Shown: positions 8,201 to 16,060 of the stretch, piece after piece | How positions within the stretch are numbered: the first letter of the stretch is position 1 | How the letters are laid out: each line of letters begins with the position of its first letter | Assembly (NCBI RefSeq): GCF_008370645.1 | Contig: NZ_VTZN01000043.1 | Location: 1 to 32,636 of the forward strand | Origin: Mycobacterium simiae | Lineage (GTDB): Bacteria > Actinomycetota > Actinomycetes > Mycobacteriales > Mycobacteriaceae | Length of the DNA stretch: 32,636 nt | Reading direction: 5' to 3' | Program-made: the position numbers and the translations under genes | Notes under the pieces: model-generated | Databases searched by the model: none | What the model was told of the DNA's origin: nothing | The model's input: the letters and a program-made list of their open reading frames with translations, nothing else

Positions 8201-9130
8201 TTACGCTTGCTGATTGATCGCCGCGGTGTACCAGTTCGTGACGTCGTATCCGTTTTCGTAGCGGGCGAACCATTCGTCGGCGAGCATCGGCACGTTCTCG
8301 AGCGCGGGATTGTGGTTCGGCAGTTGGCTGCGCACGATGCCTAACAGCGCGGTCAACTGCTCGCATACGGGCAGATGACCGAACGCCGACCCGAACGGTC
8401 CGCTGCTGGCGCCTCCGACAAATGGAAGTCGTTGCAGCAGCGATTGTTTCCTTCGATACGTGCCGAACATCGACAGGGCGTCGACCCTTCGGTCTGCCAA
8501 CGGGACGTGCTTGTTGAAACCTGCTGCGGCCGTCCGCAGCGCCGACCAAACGTGTTTGAAGATCGCCGGCGCCACCCGCAGGCGGTACCAAGGGTCCCCA
8601 ACAACGGCGTCGTAGATGATCAATGCGGAACTGCGGTGCTCAACCTCTTCGACGAAGTGCCACAGGAACAGGGAGGCCACGCGATCATCGCCTGGCGCGA
8701 ACAAGGTGTCGTCGTGATCGAGCATCAGCTTGAATACCGGAGTAAACGTCGCTTCGAGATCGGCGGTATAGGCGAGCCGATACTTCAACGGCTCGTTGAC
8801 GGTCAGATCGTCGAACGACGCGATCACCTGGTTCAGGGTTTCCTTCAGTGCTGGATAGCTTTTGATCAGTCCTTTCGCGTGTTGGCGGTGGGCCATCGAA
8901 TGTTGGCCTTCTTGCCGGACGAAGGCGGCGGCCTCCGCGGCGACAACAGGATCGGTGATCAACGGCATCGCCTCGGCGATCATGCGGCCAATCATCTTCT
9001 CGAAGGCGATTGCCAGAAATGACACTGCGTTGGCCATGCTGGAGAACGCGGGATTGGTTTCATTCCATAGGAACGGAACGTCATAGTCCGCGAAGGCGAA
9101 ACGCATTTTCCGTATCTGAAGATCAGTCAC
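8201..9130 (-). CDS. Metal-dependent hydrolase-like protein (PF10118-type, ferritin-like helices)
   Basis: Soluble, mostly helical protein of 309 residues if started at the GTG at 9130, which I prefer because GAGG sits five bases upstream; the frame is open to 9181. It looks like the predicted metal-dependent hydrolase family PF10118: a conserved QEGQHSMAH (E74, H77, H81) in the first half and HFVEEVEH (H158, E161, E162, E164, H165) in the second can form a metal site like that of ferritin-like proteins. The substrate is unknown for the family. It leads a two-gene operon with the membrane protein and diverges from a TetR gene across a 200-bp spacer that holds an inverted repeat. The family assignment is by motif pattern only. 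Confidence 0.82.
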   Translation of the reverse strand: MTDLQIRKMRFAFADYDVPFLWNETNPAFSSMANAVSFLAIAFEKMIGRMIAEAMPLITDPVVAAEAAAFVRQEGQHSMAHRQHAKGLIKSYPALKETLNQVIASFDDLTVNEPLKYRLAYTADLEATFTPVFKLMLDHDDTLFAPGDDRVASLFLWHFVEEVEHRSSALIIYDAVVGDPWYRLRVAPAIFKHVWSALRTAAAGFNKHVPLADRRVDALSMFGTYRRKQSLLQRLPFVGGASSGPFGSAFGHLPVCEQLTALLGIVRSQLPNHNPALENVPMLADEWFARYENGYDVTNWYTAAINQQA

Positions 9131-9182
9131 ACGCACCTCGTTCGGACTGCTATTGCGCTGTCCCGAAACAGGGTTCAGCACT

Positions 9183-9214
9183 AATCATACAAAATATCGG
9201 TCAGATGTATGATT
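9183..9214. promoter_or_regulatory. Inverted repeat between hydrolase and TetR genes
   Basis: AATCATACA (9183-9191) and TGTATGATT (9206-9214) are perfect nine-base arms around a 14-base spacer. The AT-rich repeat stands out in a GC-rich spacer between two divergent genes, the typical place for a TetR operator. Binding by the adjacent TetR protein is inference. Confidence 0.5.
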
Positions 9215-9330
9215 GCAGCGCCACCGACCGCTGTCAACGCTGAAAGCGCGCCGGTCAGAACCGCGGCCACCGCCGGAGCCTGCCGCAGGGCTATATGCTG
9301 CGGCAATGTCGTGGGCCGAAATCCTGAACC

Positions 9331-9936
9331 GTGGTGGGTAGGCGCGGATGGAACGGGCATCCACCCGTCACCGATGAGGAAGCCTCTCAGCGCATTGTCG
9401 CCGCGGCAGTGCGGCTCATTGCTGACACCGGATCGCAGGTCAGCGTTGCTGACGTGGCGGCATCGCTAGGCGTCATCAGACAAACGGTGTATCGGTACTT
9501 TCCTACCGCCGATGCGCTCATGCACGCGGCGGGGATTGCGGCGGTGGACGGTTTTCTCGACCGGCTCACCGTGAACGTCGCAGGCATCCACGATCCGGCG
9601 GAGGCCATGACGCAGGGCGTGATGTACACGTTGGACGAGGTCATGCGCACACCTCAGCTCGCGATCCTGCTCTCGGAGCCGTACGTAGGTTCGCACCTGG
9701 GCGGCATCGCGTCGGAAGAAGCGCAAGTTTTCGGAATGAGAATGATAAACCGGTTCGACGTCGACTGGTCAGAACATGGCTACGATGACTCGGCCCTGGC
9801 GGAACTCGTGGAACTCACCCTACGTCTGATGTTGTCGTTCATCGTCGCACCCAATGACCCTGCTCGCACGCCAGCTGAGTTGCGGTGTTTTGTCAAACGT
9901 TGGCTGGGGGGCGCTATTGCGGCACAGCAACACTGA
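9331..9936 (+). CDS. TetR-family transcriptional regulator
   Basis: A 201-residue repressor-type protein. The N-terminal helix-turn-helix is clear: EEASQRIVAAAVRLIADTG, then VSVADVAASLGVIRQTVYRYFPTADAL (about residues 16-67). The C-terminal ligand-binding half is helical and not assignable to a ligand class. Start is the GTG at 9331; there is no strong Shine-Dalgarno sequence, and a start at the GTC/ACC boundary is not possible, so the first dozen residues (VVGRRGWNGHPP) may be an artefact. The gene is divergent from the hydrolase and membrane-protein operon and probably controls it through the repeat at 9183-9214. It converges on the aminotransferase gene with a 27-bp gap. Confidence 0.87.
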   Translation: MVGRRGWNGHPPVTDEEASQRIVAAAVRLIADTGSQVSVADVAASLGVIRQTVYRYFPTADALMHAAGIAAVDGFLDRLTVNVAGIHDPAEAMTQGVMYTLDEVMRTPQLAILLSEPYVGSHLGGIASEEAQVFGMRMINRFDVDWSEHGYDDSALAELVELTLRLMLSFIVAPNDPARTPAELRCFVKRWLGGAIAAQQH

Positions 9937-9963
9937 GGCGTCGACGCGAAGGGGGCGCAGTGG

Positions 9964-11292
9964 TCACGAGATGCTGACTTTGCTGAGCACGCTGCGCAAG
10001 ATGGCTTCGATGGTGTCGAATTCGGCCTGGCCGCTGATCAGCGGCGGTGCCAGCTGGATCACCGGCTCGCCGCGGTCGTCGGTGCGGCAATACAGCCCCG
10101 CGTCGAACAGCGCCCAAGATACCTGGCCTAGCAGTGCTTGGCGTTCTGCGCCGGTGAATGTTTGCTTAGTCACCTGGTCCTTGACCAGTTCGATGCTGAA
10201 AAAGAATCCTTCCCCGCGCACGTCGCCGACGATAGGCAGGTCGTAAAGCTGCTCCAGGGTGGCGCGCAGTGACGGCGAGTGTCGCTTGACGCGGTCGTTG
10301 AGGCCCTCGCGTTCGAAGATGTCCAGGTTTGCCAACGCGACGGCCGCCGAAACGGGGTGACCGCCGAAGGTGTACCCATGCGGGAACATCGTGGTGCCGT
10401 CGTTAAACGGCTCAAACACCCGGTCGCTGGCAATCATCGCGCCCAGCGGCGAGTAGCCCGAGGTCAAGCCTTTGGCGCAGGTGATCAGGTCCGGCAGGTA
10501 ATCAAAGTCGGCGCAGGCGAACATCGACCCGATCCGGCCGAACGCGCAGATCACCTCGTCGGAAACTAGTAGCACGTCGTACTCGTCGCAGATCTCGCGG
10601 ACTCGCTGGAAATAACCCGGGGGCGCAGGGATGGAGCCGCCGGCGTTCTGAACCGGCTCCAGAAATACCGCGGCGACGGTGTCGGGTCCCTCGAACTCGA
10701 TCGCCTCGGCGATCCGGTCGGCGGCCCACTGCCCGAACGCGGTGACATCGGTGTCGAAGGGCTCGGGCGCGCGGTAGAAGTTGGTGTTGGGCACCCGGAA
10801 CCCACCCGGGGTCACCGGCTCGAACGGTGCCTTGTACGCCGGCAGGCCGGTGATCGCCAGCGCGCCCTGGGTAGTGCCGTGGTAGGCGATCGAGCGCGAA
10901 ATGACCTTGTGCTTGCCCGGTTTTCCGGTGAGCTTGAAGTACTGCTTGGCCACTTTCCACGCCGTTTCGACGGCCTCGGTGCCGCCGCTGGTGAAGAACA
11001 CCCGGTTCAGGTCGCCGGGCGCGTAGTGAGCGAGCCGCTCGGCCAGCTCGATCGCGCTCGGAGTGGCATAACCCCACAGCGGGAAGTACCCCAGGGTTCC
11101 GGCTTGCCGGGCGGCGGCCGCGGCGAGCTCGGTTCGGCCGTGACCGACCTGCACCACGAACAGCCCGGACAGCGCGTCTAGGTAGCTTTTGCCGTGGCCG
11201 TCGAAGATGGTGACGCCCTCGCCGCTCGTGATGATGGGCGGTGTGATCCCCGGGCCGTGCCGGGCGAAATGCAGCCAGAGGTTGCTCGTCAT
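9964..11292 (-). CDS. Class-III pyridoxal-phosphate aminotransferase (Rv3329-like)
   Basis: Fold-type I PLP enzyme of 442 residues, full length for the omega-amino-acid:pyruvate aminotransferase group. The PLP Schiff-base lysine is K274 in CAKGLTSGYSPLGA. Also visible are the phosphate-binding FFTSGGTEAVETAWK, the Asp of LLVSDEVICAFGR that holds the pyridine nitrogen, and HGYTFGGHP. It transfers an amino group from an omega-amine or beta-amino acid to a keto acid; the true donor is unknown. ATG at 11292 is separated from the sigJ start by 33 bp, and the two genes diverge, as in M. tuberculosis Rv3329/Rv3328c. No link to the downstream biosynthetic locus is evident. Confidence 0.93.
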   Translation of the reverse strand: MTSNLWLHFARHGPGITPPIITSGEGVTIFDGHGKSYLDALSGLFVVQVGHGRTELAAAAARQAGTLGYFPLWGYATPSAIELAERLAHYAPGDLNRVFFTSGGTEAVETAWKVAKQYFKLTGKPGKHKVISRSIAYHGTTQGALAITGLPAYKAPFEPVTPGGFRVPNTNFYRAPEPFDTDVTAFGQWAADRIAEAIEFEGPDTVAAVFLEPVQNAGGSIPAPPGYFQRVREICDEYDVLLVSDEVICAFGRIGSMFACADFDYLPDLITCAKGLTSGYSPLGAMIASDRVFEPFNDGTTMFPHGYTFGGHPVSAAVALANLDIFEREGLNDRVKRHSPSLRATLEQLYDLPIVGDVRGEGFFFSIELVKDQVTKQTFTGAERQALLGQVSWALFDAGLYCRTDDRGEPVIQLAPPLISGQAEFDTIEAILRSVLSKVSIS

Positions 11293-11325
11293 TTGCTCGC
11301 GAGCCTAGCGGTTAAGCTCGAAGCT

Positions 11326-12222
11326 ATGACCGCGATGCAGGTCACCCAATTCGAGGCACTGCGACCGCATCTCATGTCGGTCGCCTATCGCCTGACCGGG
11401 AGCGTGGCCGACGCCGAGGACATCGTTCAGGAAGCGTGGCTGCGCTGGGACGCCCAGGAGCACCTGATTGATGACGTACGTGCCTGGTTGACCACGGTGG
11501 TGAGCCGTCTCGGTTTGGACAAGTTGCGGTCGGCGGCGCGCCGCCGCGAGACCTACACCGGCAACTGGCTGCCGGAGCCCATCGTCACTGGGCTCGACGG
11601 CGGCGACCCGCTGTCCGCCGTCGTGGCACGCGAGGATGCTCGATTCGCGGCAATGGTGGTGTTGGAGCGGCTGAGCCCCGACCAGCGGGTCGCCTTCGTG
11701 CTGCACGACGGGTTCGCGCTGCCGTTCGCCGACATTGCCGACGCGCTGGGCACCAGCGAGGCCGCCGCCCGGCAGCTGGCTTCGCGAGCGCGCAAAGTCC
11801 TCGCCGCTGACCCGCCGCCCCAACCCGATCCCACCCACAACGAGGTGGTCGGCAAGCTGATGGCCGCCATGGCCGCTGGCGACCTGGAAGCCGTGGTGGC
11901 GCTGCTACATCCCGACGTCACCTTGACCGGCGACGCCGACGGCAAGGTGTCCACGGCACTCAACGTCATTCACGGCGCGGACAAGGTGGCCCGGTTCCTG
12001 TTCGGCTTGGCCCGTCGCTACGGCCCGGCTTTTGTCACGGCAAGCCAGCTGGCTTTGGTCAACGGTGAACTAGGCGCCTACACCGAAGGCTTCCCTGGTG
12101 TCGACGGGCATCGGCAATTGTTCCCGCGGGTCACGGCGATGACGGTGCGCGACGGAAAGGTCTGTGCCATCTTCGATATCGCCAACCCAGACAAGTTCGC
12201 CGGCTCTCCGTTGCGGCCTTAG
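11326..12222 (+). CDS. sigJ: ECF41-type RNA polymerase sigma factor SigJ
   Basis: Extracytoplasmic-function sigma factor with a fused SnoaL-like C-terminal domain, 298 residues from the ATG at 11326; the frame is open to 11194 but the earlier part lies antisense to the aminotransferase start. Sigma region 2 is seen in LMSVAYRLTGSVADAEDIVQ and region 4 in LSPDQRVAFVLHDGF and LGTSEAAARQLASRARK. ECF41 hallmarks are present: WLPEP (W81-P85) in the linker, DADGK (203-207) at the DGGGR/K position, and NPDKF (from N287) at the NPDKL position. In this group the tail, not an anti-sigma factor, controls activity, and the usual target is a neighbouring CMD/oxidoreductase/epimerase gene. A CMD gene is indeed the convergent neighbour. 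Confidence 0.93.
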   Translation: MTAMQVTQFEALRPHLMSVAYRLTGSVADAEDIVQEAWLRWDAQEHLIDDVRAWLTTVVSRLGLDKLRSAARRRETYTGNWLPEPIVTGLDGGDPLSAVVAREDARFAAMVVLERLSPDQRVAFVLHDGFALPFADIADALGTSEAAARQLASRARKVLAADPPPQPDPTHNEVVGKLMAAMAAGDLEAVVALLHPDVTLTGDADGKVSTALNVIHGADKVARFLFGLARRYGPAFVTASQLALVNGELGAYTEGFPGVDGHRQLFPRVTAMTVRDGKVCAIFDIANPDKFAGSPLRP

Positions 12223-12290
12223 TCGCGGTGCGGGCCTGGCCTTCGACCCTGTAGTTGAGCGTGACGGTTACTTGTATTTCTTGACGGCAG

Positions 12291-12878
12291 CTACAGCCTC
12301 GACGCCGCCCAGGGAACGCGGCACGCATCGCCCGAGCTAAAGCCCTGCTCGGTGATGCCCAACGCCGTATTCATCCGTGCCCGCATGTTCTCCAACCCGA
12401 TCTGATAGGTCAGCTCGATCACCCCCGCATCGCCGAAACGCGCCCGCAGATCGGCGACCTGCTCGTCGGTGACAGTGTGCGGATCGGTCGTGATGGCCTT
12501 GGCGTAGGTGATTGCGGCGCGCTCGTCCTCGGTAAACGCTGGGGATATCGCGTAGTTGTGTATCTGCTTGAGTCTGTCGACGTCGAGACCGTCCAAGCGC
12601 TGCAGCATCGAGCCGAAGTCGACGCACCACGAGCAGCCGACTTGGCGCGCGGTCCACAACACCGCGAGCTCGCGCACGCTGACGGGCAGCGATCGCGACG
12701 CCCATTGGGCCATGGTCTCGTGCACGGCGTTGGCGGCCAGCAGTCGCCGATGATGCGCAGCCACCGCGAACGGCTCGGGGACCTGGCCGAAACGCCGCTT
12801 GGCGATCCGATACATGGCGCGGACCAGCAAACCGGCGCGCTGGGGAGGCAGGGGTTCGATGCGGGTTTTCTGGGTCAT
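12291..12878 (-). CDS. Carboxymuconolactone decarboxylase / AhpD-like protein
   Basis: A 195-residue protein of the CMD family. The AhpD-type redox pair is in VGCSWCVDFG (C82 and C85), followed by the helical core typical of the fold. These proteins act as peroxidase partners or decarboxylases; which applies here is unknown. The frame is open upstream to 13388, but ATG at 12878 (MTQKTRIEPL) is the natural start because the upstream part is antisense-like filler overlapping the TetR gene. It converges on sigJ, and a candidate ECF41 promoter ends eight bases before the start. That context fits the known ECF41-CMD partnership. The C-terminal residues after about 180 are not conserved-looking. 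Confidence 0.9.
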   Translation of the reverse strand: MTQKTRIEPLPPQRAGLLVRAMYRIAKRRFGQVPEPFAVAAHHRRLLAANAVHETMAQWASRSLPVSVRELAVLWTARQVGCSWCVDFGSMLQRLDGLDVDRLKQIHNYAISPAFTEDERAAITYAKAITTDPHTVTDEQVADLRARFGDAGVIELTYQIGLENMRARMNTALGITEQGFSSGDACRVPWAASRL

Positions 12879-12886
12879 ACCCCTCA

Positions 12887-12913
12887 GACGAGGCGCGCCG
12901 CGAAACTGTGACG
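12887..12913 (-). promoter_or_regulatory. Candidate SigJ (ECF41) promoter of the CMD gene
   Basis: Reading on the minus strand, CGTCACA (12913-12907) is followed after exactly 16 bases by CGTC (12890-12887). The reported ECF41 consensus is TGTCACA with a CGTC -10 element at this spacing, so only the first base differs. The transcript would start at or near the ATG at 12878, giving a leaderless or nearly leaderless mRNA. GAGGGG next to the ATG is too close to act as a normal ribosome binding site, which agrees with this. Confidence 0.6.
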
Positions 12914-12960
12914 ACTCCGGCCGAAATTTTCTGCAACCGATGGAGTCACGAGACCAGCGA

Positions 12961-13569
12961 TTAGGGTTGCTGTTTCCGCAAACCGTCGATGACGACATCG
13001 ACGGCGAGCCTGGCCAGCGCCGCTTTGGACGGGCCCTGCTTGAGGGCGTTGCGGATTTCTTCCGGGGCACTGGCAAGACCGCCGATTCCCCAGGTCGTGA
13101 GGAAGAAGTACACCGTTTCCACCGCCCCTTCGCGGACGAGGCCCAAGTCCTGGAGAATCCTGAGCGCCATCGCCGAGCGTTTGCGGGTGGGTCCGATATA
13201 GCGGGAAAACATGTAGTCGAACCGCGGACCGGGACGCGCGGCCTCCTGCTGGATGATTCTGGCCAGGGCGGGGTTCTGCATGGTGGCCTCGGCATAGTTG
13301 AGCATGGTGGCCCGCAGTTGCTCGAGGGGCTCCGCGTTGACCAGCTCGCTGGGCAGCGCCAGCGCGGCTGCCAACTGTTGAAAACCATGGTCGACCGCCG
13401 CCTCCCAGGCGGCTTCCTTCGACACGTAGCGCCGGTGGATCAAGTTGTGACTGAGGCCGAGATGCCGACACAACTCGCGCAGGCTAGTGCCGTGATAGCC
13501 GAGGTCGGCGAACGCATACAGCAACTGGTCCAAAAGGACGGACTCCTCGATGATTCTCGGGCGTGCCAC
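12961..13569 (-). CDS. TetR-family transcriptional regulator
   Basis: A 202-residue regulator from the GTG at 13569. The helix-turn-helix is LLDQLLYAFADLGYHGTSL, then RELCRHLGLSHNLIHRRYVSKEAAWEAAV (about residues 10-60). The C-terminal region (PLEQLRATMLNYAEATMQNPALARIIQQEA) is of the usual all-helical type with unknown ligand. The frame stays open upstream to 14106, but that extension is low-complexity Arg/Ser/Pro sequence with no domain and starts inside a non-coding stretch, so I reject it. It lies 82 bp upstream of the CMD gene on the same strand; that gene has its own candidate promoter, so co-transcription is uncertain. No clear operator was seen upstream. Confidence 0.86.
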   Translation of the reverse strand: MARPRIIEESVLLDQLLYAFADLGYHGTSLRELCRHLGLSHNLIHRRYVSKEAAWEAAVDHGFQQLAAALALPSELVNAEPLEQLRATMLNYAEATMQNPALARIIQQEAARPGPRFDYMFSRYIGPTRKRSAMALRILQDLGLVREGAVETVYFFLTTWGIGGLASAPEEIRNALKQGPSKAALARLAVDVVIDGLRKQQP

Positions 13570-14038
13570 GTGACCAGGGTAGGGCCACTGGCCAGGTTGA
13601 GGCCCAGAACGCGTCCTGCTGCGATCAGCGCGACGACACGATTGCCGACACAGCTGCGGCCACAGGTATCCACCAGCGTGGAGGTCGACTCTGGCGGCTG
13701 TGCAGCACTGTAAGCCCCGAGACGGGCATGGTTGGACTTTCCCGGGCGGCGACGACACTGATCTTGACGGTGTGCATGCGAAAAGGCTCCAACACCGCCC
13801 AGCCGAAAGATGACATGTGCGGCGACCCCCTCGGCTCAGACTCTCGTTGATATGGGTGTAATCGTTTTCGGGAACTCGAGAGGTCCCTTTGCCCAGGGCA
13901 GGTGGCGTGGACGTGCACCGACAGCAGATCACATGCGATGCTGGGCTGCTTCCTGGCTGCGGCGCTGGCTGTGCGACTAAGCGCCGCGGTTCGGTACGGC
14001 CTCGTTCCGGGTAGCGATGCCTAAAATGCGGGACCGAT
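13570..14038. other. Intergenic stretch without a recognisable gene
   Basis: About 470 bases between two minus-strand genes. Open frames here on both strands translate to low-complexity Arg/Ser-rich sequence without domains. I see no RNA gene, repeat or convincing promoter. Confidence 0.6.
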
Positions 14039-14494
14039 TCACCAGTTCCATACCGACATGTCGCCGGCGGGGTAGTTGTTGCAGACCTCGGTTGACTTGG
14101 CGACAACGCCTTTGTTGTTGAAGAAGATCTTCATATGGTTGGGCCATGCGAACCACAGCGGATCGCCGTTGTAGAAGTGTTCGGAGTAGTCCCGGCGGTC
14201 GGCGGATGACAGCGAGAAAAACCAATGGGCCTTGTCTTGGACGGCCTGCTGGACGTTAGGGTGGTTGTTGTAGTCGATCATGTACCGCTGGTAATAGGTC
14301 GGGCTGGTGTCTCTGGTCGCCGCTAGTATCTGTTCGGCGTCGCAGGTGGTGGCGATCATCCTGCGGGGTATCGGAAAGTCTTCCGTGGAATCGGCTGCGG
14401 CGGTCTTGGACGAGCACGCAGCCGTCACGCCCATAGCCAGAAGCAAGGCAGCGTGCACAGCGCCGGTGCGCAGGTGAGAGCTGGGGCTAAACAT
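14039..14494 (-). CDS. DUF5078-like exported protein
   Basis: A 151-residue secreted protein with an N-terminal signal peptide (hydrophobic [15 protein letters not shown], residues 15-29). Cys27 could be a lipidation site, but the lipobox is poor (Thr at -3), so simple secretion is as likely. The mature part carries [24 protein letters not shown]-type and [19 protein letters not shown] stretches that I recognise as the mycobacterial DUF5078 pattern, plus two further Cys that may form a disulfide. Function is unknown for the family. Start ATG at 14494. It has no close partner: the TetR gene lies 470 bp downstream and decayed DNA lies upstream. Confidence 0.82.
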   Translation of the reverse strand: MFSPSSHLRTGAVHAALLLAMGVTAACSSKTAAADSTEDFPIPRRMIATTCDAEQILAATRDTSPTYYQRYMIDYNNHPNVQQAVQDKAHWFFSLSSADRRDYSEHFYNGDPLWFAWPNHMKIFFNNKGVVAKSTEVCNNYPAGDMSVWNW

Positions 14495-15100
14495 GCTGGT
14501 CTCCTACATTCGGGCCTTGTCGGGCGCTGCTGCTGCCATGGTTGCCAGCCATCTCACGGGCGGTCGCGGGAACTACCCGAGTCGCTCGGCCGCGGTGGCG
14601 GCTTTGGCCACGTTGTGTGCGGCTCCAACGTGTTCGTCGACCACCAAGGATGGGCATAACAGGGATCGGTCATCCTACGAGCGCAGGCGTGGCTGACCGC
14701 AAGGCGCGCGTCGATCGTCGCCAACCCTGGTGAGTGGTAGGAACCGCAGCGCGCGGCATCGCTACGCTCACCGTGTCTTGCATCTTGCGGAAATTGCTCG
14801 GTGGTAACGGCGTAACAACCGTGGTGATCGGCTTCATTTCACTAGTCCTTTGACATTCCGCTGTAAAAATCCAGATCTGTTGGCCGCTAGGGTGTTTGAC
14901 TTCAGCTCCCGGCCCTGGCCGTCATGTTAGCTACGAGGTGTCCAGCCGGCTATGGACATATTCGTCAGCGATCTTCTGAAAGTCCCGGCAGTGTGCACAG
15001 TGGGCCCATGCTGGTTTGAAGGTGAGGGACGCCAAGATGTTTTGGTTGCTCTCGTTCGAAATGACCGAGTAGGTGCGAAACCTGAATTGATTGAGACGTG
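14495..15100. other. Non-coding or decayed stretch
   Basis: About 600 bases upstream of the DUF5078-like gene. Short open frames on both strands show no domain. The minus-strand translation near 14931-15080 has a protein-like stretch with WAHCAHCRDFQ, but no start, ribosome binding site or known family goes with it. The region may hold the promoter of the DUF5078-like gene; none was identified with confidence. Confidence 0.5.
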
Positions 15101-15301
15101 TCAGGCTGCTTGCTCTGTGTCGGTGTTTTCCTTCGGTGGTTCGTTGATCCAGGCTGCGTTGGGCAGCTTGGGTGGGGCGGGTTTGCGGCATAGGCGGTCC
15201 GGGTTGGCTGCGTAGGCGGCGGCGCGGGTTTCGGGGCGCCGGGCCCGGATCTGGATGGCGGCGCCGTGGTGGACCGAGGCCGCGGTATGCAGTCCGATCC
15301 C
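15101..15301 (-). pseudogene. IS3-family transposase, C-terminal remnant
   Basis: The minus frame here translates to about 66 residues that look like the extreme C-terminus of an IS3-type OrfB: GIGLHTAASVHHGAA, then RARRPETRAAAYAANPDRL, then PPKLPNAAWINEP. This is the usual ending of mycobacterial IS3 transposases (GxALHTPASVHYGTA, AAYAANPxR, PPxLPTAAWIN-type). The DDE catalytic core and OrfA are absent, and sequence before 15301 in this frame is unrelated. The element is therefore a dead fragment. It marks past insertion between the conserved chromosome on the left and the biosynthetic locus on the right. Confidence 0.7.
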
Positions 15302-16060
15302 GAGTGGCGATGCCCAGGGTTGCTTGAATCTGCGTGCCGGATCCGCGTCGTAGGGATGAACTAGATCGACGGCGGCGCTCGACACTTCCCTGAATGTCGT
15401 GATGTTCAACACTTCCCACCTCGCTGTGAGAAGACCGGATCATCTGGCGAACTGATATTCGGCTTCAGCTGGCTGGATGGTCGCTCTTGCGCTGATGTCT
15501 ACCGGTGTTATAGGGACGGCGGAATGGTCATGGTATTCAGAGTTGGATATGCATTCGGGTCACGATGCACAATGGGCCATTCCGGTGCAGTGGCCGCGTG
15601 GGTCCAAGCCGTGCCCAGAACAGCGCTGAGCTGCCCAGCCGTGGTGAAAAACCGGAAAATCTTTGCCCAGCAGTGCGTCCCGGCTGCGAAAGCCCGTTCC
15701 GGCTGCGACAGCCGGACCGCGCTCACCTAACGAGCAGCGCGGGCGATCAGGCCAGCGGCCGCGGCTCCGTTGAGCTATGCCCGTGCACGTTGCCGGGTGG
15801 CTGAAGTTTTCTATAGATACTGTGCCCATAGCTCACCGACCCGTGTGTTGACTAGCCTCACTCCGGCGCGGCGGAACTTACCAAGATCTGCAAGCCAGCG
15901 ATTGATGTGAGGAAACCCATTGGGATGTTCATGGCTCCGGCGGCTTTGGAAAATTCATGAAGCTGATCGAGCAATATCACGCTCGGGCGTTTCTCACGAC
16001 AGCATCGACTCCGGATAGCTACGGCGTGCTGAGATAAACCTGATAGCAAAGGTCTGGAAA
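15302..16060. other. Intergenic stretch upstream of the P450 gene
   Basis: About 760 bases with no convincing gene. Short frames (for example 15508-15726 minus) lack domains and ribosome binding sites. A sigma-A-like promoter candidate lies at 15790-15817. GC content appears lower than in the flanking operons, in keeping with acquired or decaying DNA. Confidence 0.55.
15790..15817 (+). promoter_or_regulatory. Possible sigma-A promoter upstream of P450
   Basis: TTGCCG (15790-15795) and TATAGA (15812-15817) are spaced 16 bases. The -10 match is good for a mycobacterial housekeeping promoter. The site is about 240 bases before the P450 start, so it would give a long leader. Position and direction fit, but nothing else supports it. 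Confidence 0.3.

Noticed and set aside
12879-13388. Long upstream extension of the CMD frame (365 residues in total)
   Set aside because: Overlaps the TetR gene out of frame; the CMD fold is complete from the ATG at 12878.
13570-14106. 179-residue N-terminal extension of the second TetR
   Set aside because: Low-complexity Arg/Ser/Pro translation without domain. The helix-turn-helix starts normally just after the GTG at 13569.
14931-15443. 170-residue minus-strand frame ending in WAHCAHCRDFQKIADEYV
   Set aside because: The first part is the transposase remnant read in another frame. The CxxC-like tail is protein-like but has no start, ribosome binding site or family I know.
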